This document shows positions 1-5,302 of a stretch of 13,066 nucleotides of DNA, piece by piece. The notes beneath the pieces were generated by a model. That model worked only from the letters and a program-made list of their open reading frames with translations, was not told where the DNA came from and did not search any database. The DNA comes from Methyloceanibacter sp. (GTDB lineage Bacteria > Pseudomonadota > Alphaproteobacteria > Rhizobiales > Methyloligellaceae). The stretch spans positions 1 through 13,066 of the forward strand of contig JANWJA010000061.1 of NCBI GenBank assembly GCA_025449615.1, read 5' to 3'. The position numbers and the translations under genes were made by a program. How positions within the stretch are numbered: the stretch's first letter is position 1; each line of letters starts with the position of its first letter.

Positions 1-277
1 CGCCGATGGGCCGGGCGCGGATAACGGCGCCGGGCGCAACCGGCGTCGGCGCGATCACCATGCAGTCGATCGGATCGCCATCCTCGGAAAGCGTGTGCGG
101 AATGAAGCCGTAATTGGCGGGATAGAACATCGCCGTGTGAAGGAAGCGATCGACGAACATGGCGCCGGATGCCTTGTCCATTTCGTATTTCACTGGAACG
201 CCGCCTTGCGGAATCTCGATGATGACATTGACTTCGTGCGGAGGATTTTCGCCGACCTTGATGTGAGAGAGATCCAT
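1..277 (-). CDS. ppa: Inorganic pyrophosphatase, family I (3' part outside window)
   Basis: A soluble cytoplasmic enzyme that hydrolyses pyrophosphate to two phosphates and so drives biosynthetic reactions forward. The first 92 codons are visible; the rest lies beyond the left edge. The fragment carries the family I signature DGDPID at residues 66-71. Every metal or substrate ligand expected in this stretch is present, one position later than in the E. coli enzyme: E21, K30, E32, R44, Y52, Y56, D66, D68 and D71. The ATG at 277 is preceded by AAAGGA about 7 nt upstream, and the protein opens with the usual family start MDLSHIKVG. The DUF374 gene lies 72 bp upstream on the same strand. No frame damage is seen in the visible part. 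Confidence 0.96.
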   Translation of the reverse strand, partial: MDLSHIKVGENPPHEVNVIIEIPQGGVPVKYEMDKASGAMFVDRFLHTAMFYPANYGFIPHTLSEDGDPIDCMVIAPTPVAPGAVIRARPIG

Positions 278-301
278 GTGCCGTCCTTTGCGCCGCGCGG
301 C

Positions 302-331
302 ACTCTAGCAAATAACGCCGTGTCGTGTCTG
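302..331 (-). promoter_or_regulatory. Possible sigma-70-type promoter for ppa
   Basis: Read on the minus strand, CAGACA (326-331) and TAGAGT (302-307) are separated by 18 nt, resembling -35 and -10 boxes. They lie in the 72-bp gap upstream of the pyrophosphatase start and would give a leader of about 20 nt. The match is partial, so this is a weak inference; ppa could instead be read through from the DUF374 gene. Confidence 0.28.
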
Positions 332-349
332 GGAATGACGCAGTTCGCC

Positions 350-1069
350 TCAGGCGACTCTCGGCAGCGGGTCCTTGCCGCCGGCAAGCGCGTAGGCGCG
401 CGCCGTCACCTCGTTCAGGCCGCGCTCCACCGCGAGCCTCACCTTCTCCAATTCGATCGAGCCTGCGTGCCGCGGCACGCGGATCGGATCGCCGACCACG
501 ATGGCGAGCTTGGAGAACGGCAGATTGAAGGTGAAGGCGCTCCAGGTCCTGATCGAGAAGGCGCGGCTGGTGGCCATGGCGCAAGGCACGATCGGGCAGT
601 CGGACAGCTTAGCCAGCAGCGCGATGCCCGGGCCCGCCTGTCGCGCCGGACCAGGCGGAACGTCAGCCGTCATGGCGAAGGTGGCGCCACCCTTCAGCGC
701 GCGGAGCGCGCCGCGGAGTGCTGCAGGGCCGCCGCGGTTCTTCTGCGTCCGTCCCGCATCGCCCGCGCCCCGCACCACGCTCATGCCGAAGCGCCCAAGG
801 ATGCTCGCGAGCATCTCCGCATCTCTGTGGCGGGAGACGATGATGGCGATGTCGGCTTCCGTCTCCGGCTTGATCATCGGCACCATCAAGAACTGCCCAT
901 GCCACATGGCGAAGATCTGCGGGTGCTCGGAGAACAATTTGGCGTCGATGTCGGGGGGGTCGCGCACCACTTTGCTGGTGCGGAACACGAGGCGGATATA
1001 GGCCTCGGCAAAAGCGCTGCCCAAGCGCGTTATCAATTTGGAATGATGCAGCGACGTCAGGAAACGCAT
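350..1069 (-). CDS. DUF374 / lysophospholipid acyltransferase-like protein
   Basis: A 239-residue protein of the DUF374 family (PF04028), related to LpxL and PlsC acyltransferases and presumed to move acyl chains in lipid or lipid A metabolism at the inner membrane; the substrate is not known. Visible family marks are AMWHGQF (residues 54-60, with the His of an acyltransferase-like site), SRHRD (79-83), VVRGAG (98-103) and TADVPPGP (134-141). The N-terminal amphipathic stretch (about 11-30) could lie on the membrane. The ATG at 1069 has an AGGTG ribosome site 5 nt away. The gene stands 72 bp upstream of ppa, with a promoter candidate immediately before it. Family assignment is firm; the biochemical role is inferred. 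Confidence 0.9.
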   Translation of the reverse strand: MRFLTSLHHSKLITRLGSAFAEAYIRLVFRTSKVVRDPPDIDAKLFSEHPQIFAMWHGQFLMVPMIKPETEADIAIIVSRHRDAEMLASILGRFGMSVVRGAGDAGRTQKNRGGPAALRGALRALKGGATFAMTADVPPGPARQAGPGIALLAKLSDCPIVPCAMATSRAFSIRTWSAFTFNLPFSKLAIVVGDPIRVPRHAGSIELEKVRLAVERGLNEVTARAYALAGGKDPLPRVA

Positions 1070-1086
1070 GACACCTCGTGGGCGGA

Positions 1087-1116
1087 TTTATACACGAGAT
1101 CAAGGCTTATTGGCAG
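1087..1116 (-). promoter_or_regulatory. Possible promoter of the DUF374 gene
   Basis: On the minus strand CTGCCA (1111-1116), an 18-nt spacer and TATAAA (1087-1092) form a fair sigma-70-like pair. Transcription would begin near 1080, giving a leader of roughly 11 nt that still contains the AGGTG ribosome site. If correct, the stem-loop array at 1181-1322 lies upstream of the promoter and not inside the leader. Confidence 0.35.
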
Positions 1117-1180
1117 CTCATTGGCGAGCGTCACAACCGGGGCAAAGCTCGGTAAGCCCGGTTCATGTCATGGCGATGAA

Positions 1181-1322
1181 TTTTTATGCTCTACCGCTAC
1201 TTGAGCGCGTTTTTATCCGCGCTACCGCTCCGCTATTTGAGCGCGCCTTTATTCGCGTTACCGCTTCGCTGCTTGAACGCGAGAGGCATTTTTTATGCGC
1301 TACCTTTTCGCTGCTTGAGCGG
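1181..1322. repeat. Array of four imperfect ~36-bp units, mostly stem-loops
   Basis: Four related units lie head to tail: A 1181-1209 (29 bp, shortened loop), B 1210-1245 (36 bp), C 1246-1281 (36 bp) and D 1282-1322 (41 bp). In B, C and D a stem encloses a 16-nt loop that starts ACC and ends TTG: B pairs CGCGCT with AGCGCG, C pairs CGCGTT with AACGCG (plus one further T-A pair), and D pairs CGCT with AGCG. B and C differ by a compensatory change that preserves pairing. A can pair only with one mismatch. Units are separated by T-rich stretches such as TTTTTA. The array fills most of the 338-bp gap between the DUF374 and Pro-Gly-Gln genes. It resembles no named repeat family I recognise; an RNA element, a palindromic repeat family or a replication-slippage product are all possible. 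Confidence 0.7.
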
Positions 1323-1355
1323 AAAAAAGGCCCGGCGTCCAGGGCCGGGCCTTTT
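1323..1355. terminator. Strong intrinsic terminator, T-tracts on both strands
   Basis: A perfect 12-bp inverted repeat AAAAGGCCCGGC / GCCGGGCCTTTT (arms 1325-1336 and 1344-1355) encloses a 7-nt loop. On the minus strand it ends in six Ts, and it sits 53 bp after the stop of the Pro-Gly-Gln gene, so that is its most likely client. It would also shield the DUF374 promoter region from upstream transcription. Confidence 0.8.
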
Positions 1356-1407
1356 CACGCGCGGCCGGGCTCAAACTCCACCGTCCGCGCGACACATGCC
1401 GGGATGC

Positions 1408-1596
1408 TTAGCGGTGTCCGCCCTGTCCCGGTTTGTCCTGTCCGGGCCGCTGCCCGCCCTGGCCGGGATTCTGGCCGGGGTTACCCTGGCCTGGATTGCC
1501 CTGGCCCGGTCGCTGGCCGCCTTTGTCAGGCTGCTCACGGCCGCCACCGGCGCTGATCGGCGAGGTGGGGTCCTTGGGTTTTTCGTTCTTGGCCAT
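1408..1596 (-). CDS. Small Pro-Gly-Gln-rich repeat protein (62 aa)
   Basis: A 62-residue protein of unknown function. The first 25 residues are polar (starting MAKNEKPKDP); residues 26-62 are almost only G, Q, P, N, R and K, built from PGQGN, PGQN and GGQRPGQ motifs with GGQRPGQ occurring twice. It has no signal peptide, membrane segment or cysteine and should be intrinsically disordered. The start is supported by a good ribosome site (AAAGGAG, about 8 nt before ATG at 1596); the open frame continues upstream but without another ribosome site. A GGAAC-N18-GTT motif lies just upstream and a strong terminator downstream, so it looks like a self-contained, possibly stress-induced single-gene unit. 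Similarity to disordered stress proteins would be a guess. Confidence 0.8.
   Translation of the reverse strand: MAKNEKPKDPTSPISAGGGREQPDKGGQRPGQGNPGQGNPGQNPGQGGQRPGQDKPGQGGHR
1419..1527 (-). repeat. Degenerate ~15-bp repeats encoding PGQGN-type motifs
   Basis: Within the small gene the DNA itself is repetitive: variants of CCCTGGCCGGG and CCTGTCCGGG (plus strand) recur about every 9 to 21 bp, all multiples of 3. They encode the PGQ repeats. Such arrays can gain or lose units by slippage without breaking the frame. Confidence 0.65.
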
Positions 1597-1632
1597 TGTT
1601 ATTCTCCTTTCGGGGTCTCTTCGAACCGGGAT

Positions 1633-1658
1633 AACTGGCAGGCCCCAGGGGTGGTTCC
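1633..1658 (-). promoter_or_regulatory. EcfG-type promoter of the Pro-Gly-Gln gene
   Basis: On the minus strand GGAAC (1654-1658) is followed after 18 nt by GTT (1633-1635). This equals the alphaproteobacterial EcfG general stress response pattern GGAAC-N16/17-CGTT except that A replaces the C. Transcription would begin around 1625, leaving a leader of about 30 nt that contains the GGAG ribosome site. Position and spacing fit; use by EcfG is inferred. Confidence 0.5.
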
Positions 1659-1688
1659 GGCAAAAAACGGGTGATTCCGGCAAAAAAA
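1649..1688. repeat. Tandem 20-bp duplication at the EcfG -35 box
   Basis: Two adjacent 20-bp copies (1649-1668 and 1669-1688) share GGGTG-TTCCGGCAAAAAA with 18 of 20 bases identical. Read on the minus strand, the proximal copy contains GGAAC, the -35 box of the proposed promoter; the distal copy reads GGAAT. An A/T-rich stretch (to about 1710) extends further upstream of the promoter. Confidence 0.7.
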
Positions 1689-1857
1689 TCAATGAAATCA
1701 AGAAAAAACGGGGAACTTTCTTTGTGGCAACCGCGACCGAAGCCGTGCTTGGCGGGCAGGCCGCAGACTTTGCGGGGGGCAGTTTAACCCCACGCATCGA
1801 CCCGAAGCAGCGAATCAGGTAGAAGAACAGAATAGGAACTGTGTTGAGGTCGGAGTC

Positions 1858-2058
1858 ATGCCAGCTACATCCGCTATGCGTGTCAGCGTCGATCTGGTCG
1901 AGGTGAGGGCGAGGCCATTACGGGCTCCCCGTCCGCGGGTGCTGTTCTGCGCCTGCGATGGTGCTGCCCGGGTCTATATCGATGCTTCGAGCGAGGACGA
2001 TGCGCGGGATCTCTGCGAGGATCTCGGCTTCGAGTTCATCGGCCTTTGCGAGGATTGA
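1858..2058 (+). CDS. Small orphan protein (66 aa)
   Basis: I do not recognise this family. The 66-residue product has a basic N-terminal half (VRARPLRAPRPR, residues 16-27), a hydrophobic strand VLFCACDG (28-35) and a strongly acidic C-terminal half (DASSEDDARDLCEDLGFEF, then LCED at the end). Three or four cysteines (31, 33, 52, 64) and the alternating pattern suggest a small alpha/beta fold. The ATG at 1858 follows TTGAGGT with a 7-nt gap, a plausible ribosome site. Its last 23 bp overlap the 3' end of the ribbon-helix-helix gene, which converges on it. The protein-like composition supports it as real; no clear promoter is seen. Confidence 0.6.
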   Translation: MPATSAMRVSVDLVEVRARPLRAPRPRVLFCACDGAARVYIDASSEDDARDLCEDLGFEFIGLCED

Positions 2059-2266
2059 GCTTCACCACCTTCACCCCGGCCGGCTTGTCCTTGTCCGACA
2101 GACTTTCCTTCAGCGCCGCTTTGAAGCCGACAGGCTGGTGGTGCTTCTTCAGCAAATCCTTGAAGGCCTCGTCGGCAAGATCCTGAAAGCTCACGCGTTG
2201 CTGTTGCGCGACCGCTTCGAGCGCAGCAAAAATCTCGTCGTCGAATTGCACCCGCTTGCCCTTCAT
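2036..2266 (-). CDS. Ribbon-helix-helix (CopG-like) protein (76 aa)
   Basis: The N-terminal half has the pattern of a ribbon-helix-helix DNA-binding protein: a short strand KRVQFDDE (residues 4-11), helix IFAALEAVAQQQ (12-23), the turn RVSFQDL and a second helix EAFKDLLKKHH. A basic tail rich in K and P follows (40-76). These proteins dimerise and place the strand pair in the DNA major groove; many are antitoxins or autoregulators, but no toxin gene adjoins this one. ATG at 2266 is 3 bp after the stop of the DUF4126 gene, and its AAGGAG ribosome site lies inside that gene's end, so the two are translationally coupled. The target is unknown. Confidence 0.8.
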   Translation of the reverse strand: MKGKRVQFDDEIFAALEAVAQQQRVSFQDLADEAFKDLLKKHHQPVGFKAALKESLSDKDKPAGVKVVKLNPRKGR

Positions 2267-2269
2267 CCG

Positions 2270-2863
2270 TCACTCCTTCAGCGGTTTTGGGTCTCGCCTT
2301 GTCAGCCGCAACAGGAAGCGGAGCGCGAGCCAGAGAAACAGCACGACCAGCAGCAGTGCTACGAACGGTGCTGCCAGGGCGAGCAGCGACACGATCAGCG
2401 AGGAGCCGAGCTCGGTTGTGGCGATGACGGGATTGCCGATGCCGCCGGTCATCACCGTGGACTTGGCGCGGAGCAGGGCGGTCGTGCTCTGCATCAATCC
2501 GGCGATGCCGCCGCCGGCGATGATTGCGGTTGCCCATTTCACCATTGGCGGGAGATCGGTGATGACCGCAGCCGAAATCACCGTGCCGGCGACAAGGGCT
2601 GCAGGCGTGGCCAGCGTGTCGAGCAGATTGTCGACACCGGGAATGTAGTAGCCCAAAATTTCTGCAGTCGCGGCGACGCCAAGCACGATCAGCGCGGACG
2701 GCGTGCCGAGCCAAGCAAAACCTTCCGCGAGCGGCAAATGTCCGGTATTCGCCGCGATGCTGGTCACCAACATGGGCAGGAAAATGCGAAAGCCCGTTGC
2801 CGCGGCAAGTCCGATGCCAAGCGCGACGGAAAGCGCGAGATCCAAATTGAATACGGAATCCAT
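2270..2863 (-). CDS. DUF4126 family membrane protein
   Basis: A 197-residue integral membrane protein of the DUF4126 family, whose function is not established. It shows about five hydrophobic segments: roughly 8-35 (with the family-like stretch AATGFRIFLPML), 53-72, 84-105, 107-125 and 155-187, then a basic cytoplasmic tail RLTRRDPKPLKE. Small residues are abundant in the helices (GGGIAGL, TGGIGNP), and a GNP loop precedes the last helix. I chose ATG at 2863, which has an AAAGAGAA ribosome site and begins 14 bp after the thermonuclease stop; an earlier in-frame start at 2905 would overlap that gene. It is the middle gene of a three-gene operon. Confidence 0.88.
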   Translation of the reverse strand: MDSVFNLDLALSVALGIGLAAATGFRIFLPMLVTSIAANTGHLPLAEGFAWLGTPSALIVLGVAATAEILGYYIPGVDNLLDTLATPAALVAGTVISAAVITDLPPMVKWATAIIAGGGIAGLMQSTTALLRAKSTVMTGGIGNPVIATTELGSSLIVSLLALAAPFVALLLVVLFLWLALRFLLRLTRRDPKPLKE

Positions 2864-2877
2864 TTTATTCTCTTTCG

Positions 2878-3453
2878 CTACAGGCGCGGATGGGCCTGGC
2901 GCCAATCGGAGGGCCGCTCGAACGTGCCGCGCCAGATGCCGCGCTTGGCGGTTTTGGCCTGTTCCTCGTCGGCCTGATAGGGATTGCCGGTCTCACCACC
3001 GAGATCGATAGCATACCCTTGGGAGACCAATGCCTGGCCGAGATCGGGCACGCCTTGTGCGCTGCACATGGCGACGACGCGGCCGTAGCGATCCTTGCTC
3101 CGCTCTTGGCATTGCACATTGCCGCCTTTGATCAGCGTTGTGAGTCGTGCCTTCGCTGCGCGGCCGCACGCCCAGGATTTGCCGTTCGACTCTTTACAGG
3201 TCTGATGCAATTCCGGCGTGTCGATGCCGAACAGGCGGTACTCGCTGCCATCGCCCACGCGGAGCGTGTCCCCATCGATCGACACAATCTTGGCGTCCGG
3301 GCCGAATGGCTCGGGCTTGATGCTGCAATAGCGCTCGATGAGCAGGGCCAGGATCAAGAGGATTACCAATGCCGCGAACTTGCCGAGCATTTGCGCGAGC
3401 GCGCGGGATGACTGGGCTTCGGTGAGGGGTTTTTGGTCCTTTGCAGCGGTCAC
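2878..3453 (-). CDS. Membrane-anchored thermonuclease (SNase) family protein
   Basis: A 191-residue nuclease of the staphylococcal nuclease fold (PF00565), expected to cut DNA or RNA using calcium. A single hydrophobic helix (about 21-40) after a short N-terminal arm should anchor it in the inner membrane with the catalytic domain in the periplasm. The catalytic set is present: D60 in the IDGDTL motif, R73, D78 and E81 in RLFGIDTPE, and R125 in DRYGR. Four cysteines (86, 96, 115, 130) could form disulphides, in keeping with export. The start is GTG at 3453 with no clear ribosome site; an in-frame TAG shortly upstream limits alternatives, and ATG at 3390 would cut into the anchor. It heads the operon with DUF4126 and ribbon-helix-helix genes. 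Confidence 0.88.
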   Translation of the reverse strand: MTAAKDQKPLTEAQSSRALAQMLGKFAALVILLILALLIERYCSIKPEPFGPDAKIVSIDGDTLRVGDGSEYRLFGIDTPELHQTCKESNGKSWACGRAAKARLTTLIKGGNVQCQERSKDRYGRVVAMCSAQGVPDLGQALVSQGYAIDLGGETGNPYQADEEQAKTAKRGIWRGTFERPSDWRQAHPRL

Positions 3454-3502
3454 ACTAAGCAGCTAGCGCAGAATCGCTCCAACCGCCAAGAATTTATAGA
3501 CG

Positions 3503-3528
3503 GGAACCAATTTGGCCGAGTCGGCGTT
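3503..3528 (+). promoter_or_regulatory. EcfG-type general stress response promoter
   Basis: GGAAC (3503-3507), 17 nt, CGTT (3525-3528): an exact match to the EcfG consensus GGAAC-N16/17-CGTT known from alphaproteobacteria. It lies 28 bp before the ATG of the 60-residue gene, so transcripts would start near 3535 and carry a short leader with the GGAGG ribosome site. The same gap holds the thermonuclease start on the other strand, where TATAAA (3493-3498, minus) is a possible -10 box. Confidence 0.62.
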
Positions 3529-3555
3529 GGGACGGGAAACGCGGAGGTGCCGACC

Positions 3556-3738
3556 ATGAACAGCCAACAGACAGAAATCAGTTGCGCGGTTGCCACAGCA
3601 AGCGGCTTTGCCATGCCTTACAAATCGAGCGGCGATGACAAAGGTTATATGGAGAAGCATCCGGAGATGGAACTTGTTCGGACGTCGCTCTTGTCCAAGC
3701 TAATGTCTTTCGCGTCGAGTGGCACGCGCCGGACATGA
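3556..3738 (+). CDS. Small orphan protein behind an EcfG-type promoter (60 aa)
   Basis: A 60-residue product of unknown function, starting MNSQQTEISCAVATASG and ending SFASSGTRRT. It is mainly polar, with one cysteine (10), a charged middle (SSGDDKGYMEKHPEMELV) and a short amphipathic stretch LVRTSLLSKLMSF that could form a helix. No signal peptide or membrane segment is evident. Two things support it as a gene: a strong ribosome site GGAGGTG 7 nt before the ATG, and an exact EcfG-type promoter just upstream. The open frame extends to 3433 but that part overlaps the thermonuclease start and has no ribosome site. The stop lies 8 bp from the converging transglycosylase stop. A role in stress survival is only inferred from the promoter. 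Confidence 0.62.
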   Translation: MNSQQTEISCAVATASGFAMPYKSSGDDKGYMEKHPEMELVRTSLLSKLMSFASSGTRRT

Positions 3739-3746
3739 CGCGGTAG

Positions 3747-4559
3747 CTACTTGCCGTCGATTTGTCGACCGACAATGGCGATGGTCTGTTGATAGACCTG
3801 CGCGGCGTTCCAGCCTTCGATTGCGGCGAAGTTAGGCTCTCCGGGTTGATAGCCGGCGCCGCGAACCCAGCCATGACCTTTAAGGAAGTTCGCGGTGGAG
3901 GCGAGCGCGTCGGCCTTGACGTTGAGATTCACCGCGCCGTTGCCGTCGCCATCGACGCCGTAAAGCAGAATGTTCTTCGGCAGGAACTGCGTCTGGCCGA
4001 CTTCGCCATGCATGGCGCCCTTGGTGCCCGAGCTCATCACGCCGTGATCGACGAGGGTGAGCGCGGCAAGAAGCTGGTCGGTGAAAAATTCCGGTCGGCG
4101 GCAATCGTAAGCGAGGGTGGCGACGGCGGAGACGGTCGGCTGGTTGCCCATGAATTTGCCGAACGCCGTCTCCATGCCCCAGATGGTGATTAGCGGCCCA
4201 GCCGGTACGCCGTATTTCTTCTCGAGAGCGTTGAACAGGGCCGCATTAGCGCCTTTCATCTTCCGTCCTTGGGCGGCGATGGCGGAGGCGCCGCGCTTGG
4301 CCATGAATTGATCGAGCGAGAGCTTGAACGAATGTTGCCCGCGGTCGGCTCTGATCGTGCCGGTCGAATAGGTGGTGCTCATGAGAGCGGCGATGGCTTG
4401 GGCGCCGGCGCCTTTGGCTTGAGCCTCCTGGGCGAAGGCCTGCTTCCAATTCTCGAAGCCCGCGCTGTTGCTGCCGCATTTGGCGGCGTGCGCCTGGCTA
4501 CAAATGAACATCAACAGAGCGGCAATGGACGCAGCCCCGGCAATCCGCCACCCCGTCAT
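3747..4559 (-). CDS. Lytic murein transglycosylase, MltB/SLT_2 type
   Basis: A periplasmic enzyme that cleaves the MurNAc-GlcNAc bond of peptidoglycan, forming 1,6-anhydro ends, during wall growth and recycling. The 270-residue protein begins with a signal peptide ending AHA before AKC (cleavage near residue 25). The SLT_2 domain follows: the catalytic glutamate is E130 in IWGMETAFG, and later GEVGQTQFLPKNILLYGVDGD matches the conserved substrate-cleft segment. A terminal VYQQTIAIV resembles the MltB family end. It lacks a lipobox, so it is probably soluble rather than a lipoprotein, and it lacks a peptidoglycan-binding add-on. ATG at 4559 is favoured over GTG at 4583 because GGGAG lies 7 nt before it. 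A promoter candidate sits about 60 bp upstream. Confidence 0.93.
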   Translation of the reverse strand: MTGWRIAGAASIAALLMFICSQAHAAKCGSNSAGFENWKQAFAQEAQAKGAGAQAIAALMSTTYSTGTIRADRGQHSFKLSLDQFMAKRGASAIAAQGRKMKGANAALFNALEKKYGVPAGPLITIWGMETAFGKFMGNQPTVSAVATLAYDCRRPEFFTDQLLAALTLVDHGVMSSGTKGAMHGEVGQTQFLPKNILLYGVDGDGNGAVNLNVKADALASTANFLKGHGWVRGAGYQPGEPNFAAIEGWNAAQVYQQTIAIVGRQIDGK

Positions 4560-4617
4560 GCGGCAACTCCCACGCTTTTTCACGCCGTTCGGGCCGATCC
4601 CTCGCGTCGGCAGGCAG

Positions 4618-4645
4618 CCTATAGCGGGCCTTCTTGACTTGGCAA
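4618..4645 (-). promoter_or_regulatory. Probable sigma-70-type promoter of the transglycosylase gene
   Basis: On the minus strand TTGCCA (4640-4645), a 16-nt spacer and TATAGG (4618-4623) form a good -35/-10 pair. It lies in the 116-bp gap between the SYLF gene and the transglycosylase and would give a leader of about 50 nt, suggesting that the transglycosylase gene is transcribed on its own. Confidence 0.45.
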
Positions 4646-4675
4646 TGATTGTCGTGCCGCAGCCAGAAGTGGGTT

Positions 4676-5230
4676 TTATGGATTGATGCGGCTGATCTTC
4701 GAGCCTTCGAGCGTCAAGTTATACATCAGCCCCTTGGGATCGAGCACGAAGCCGATCACCGGATTACTGATGTTGTTGCTGTCGATCGAGCCGCCAGCAC
4801 CGACCGTGATGATTGCCACCGATCCGTCGACGCCGACCTTCCAGCCGGCTGTGTGGTCAAAGCTCCGGAGAGATTCCGGCGTCATGAACATGATGATAAC
4901 GGACCGCTCTTGCACGCCAAGCTGGAAGCCGAACGAGGCCGATACAATGTTGTAGTAGTCGGCAGGTTGGCCATGGATGATCATGACGCCCTCGCCATAT
5001 TCCCCGCCAAGACCGAACCCCGCCTTCACAATGCTGGGAAACACCAGAACCCCGGCGGCCTTATTGGCGAGCTCTTTGGCGCCACCGATTTGACCGACAA
5101 AGCTGTGAAGTGCGTTGTTGGCGTCGGCGTTGATTTGGGCGGCCGTAGCCTCGGCGCGCTGTAGGCTCGCAACGAGGAATGCGGTCGCAATTAGCACGGC
5201 AAGGAAGAATGCGCGGCTGGTCCTGATCAT
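4676..5230 (-). CDS. Exported SYLF/Ysc84-domain protein
   Basis: A 184-residue secreted protein of the SYLF (Ysc84, PF04366) family, whose eukaryotic members bind phosphoinositides; bacterial members are envelope proteins of uncertain role, perhaps lipid-binding. A signal peptide (hydrophobic 8-22) probably ends at AEA, residue 28. The rest is the SYLF domain: AAGVLVFPSIVKAGFGLGGEYGEG (58-81) is the typical opening, followed by the glycine-rich strands VSASFGFQLGVQ (96-107) and VGVDGSVAIITVGAGGSID (132-150). ATG at 5230 is chosen for its AGGGAA ribosome site and because a signal peptide then starts at residue 1; the frame opens earlier at 5284. It lies 72 bp after the polyphosphate kinase gene and may be cotranscribed. 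Confidence 0.9.
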   Translation of the reverse strand: MIRTSRAFFLAVLIATAFLVASLQRAEATAAQINADANNALHSFVGQIGGAKELANKAAGVLVFPSIVKAGFGLGGEYGEGVMIIHGQPADYYNIVSASFGFQLGVQERSVIIMFMTPESLRSFDHTAGWKVGVDGSVAIITVGAGGSIDSNNISNPVIGFVLDPKGLMYNLTLEGSKISRINP

Positions 5231-5302
5231 GGTGGTTCCCTCGATTCGAAATCCTGAGCCCAACATGCGTCGCAATTCGGGCAATTTTGGATCGGCACGC
5301 CG

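Noticed and set aside
95..1204. Long plus-strand open frame (369 codons)
   Set aside because: It lies opposite ppa and the DUF374 gene, both firmly identified; the translation is rich in R, H and G with no family resemblance, typical of an antisense shadow in GC-rich DNA.
1181..1322. Array considered as a CRISPR
   Set aside because: Units abut without unique spacers of constant length, copies are diverged, and no cas gene is nearby.
1068..1674. Two overlapping plus-strand frames across the stem-loop array, one giving a 12-residue LPLRYLSA-like repeat
   Set aside because: The repeat length is a multiple of 3, so the open frames are expected. No ribosome site precedes the ATGs, and the frames run antisense into the Pro-Gly-Gln gene.
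1712..1733. GGAAC on the plus strand upstream of the 66-residue gene
   Set aside because: No CGTT or GTT occurs at a spacing of 16-18 nt. A second GGAAC near 1835 is too close to the start codon.
2036..2266. Ribbon-helix-helix protein considered as an antitoxin
   Set aside because: No RelE-, ParE-, PIN- or similar toxin gene is adjacent; the neighbours are a membrane protein and an unrelated acidic small protein.
1958..2977. Long plus-strand open frame opposite the DUF4126 operon
   Set aside because: Antisense to three well-supported genes; composition rich in Q, R, H and G with no recognisable motif.
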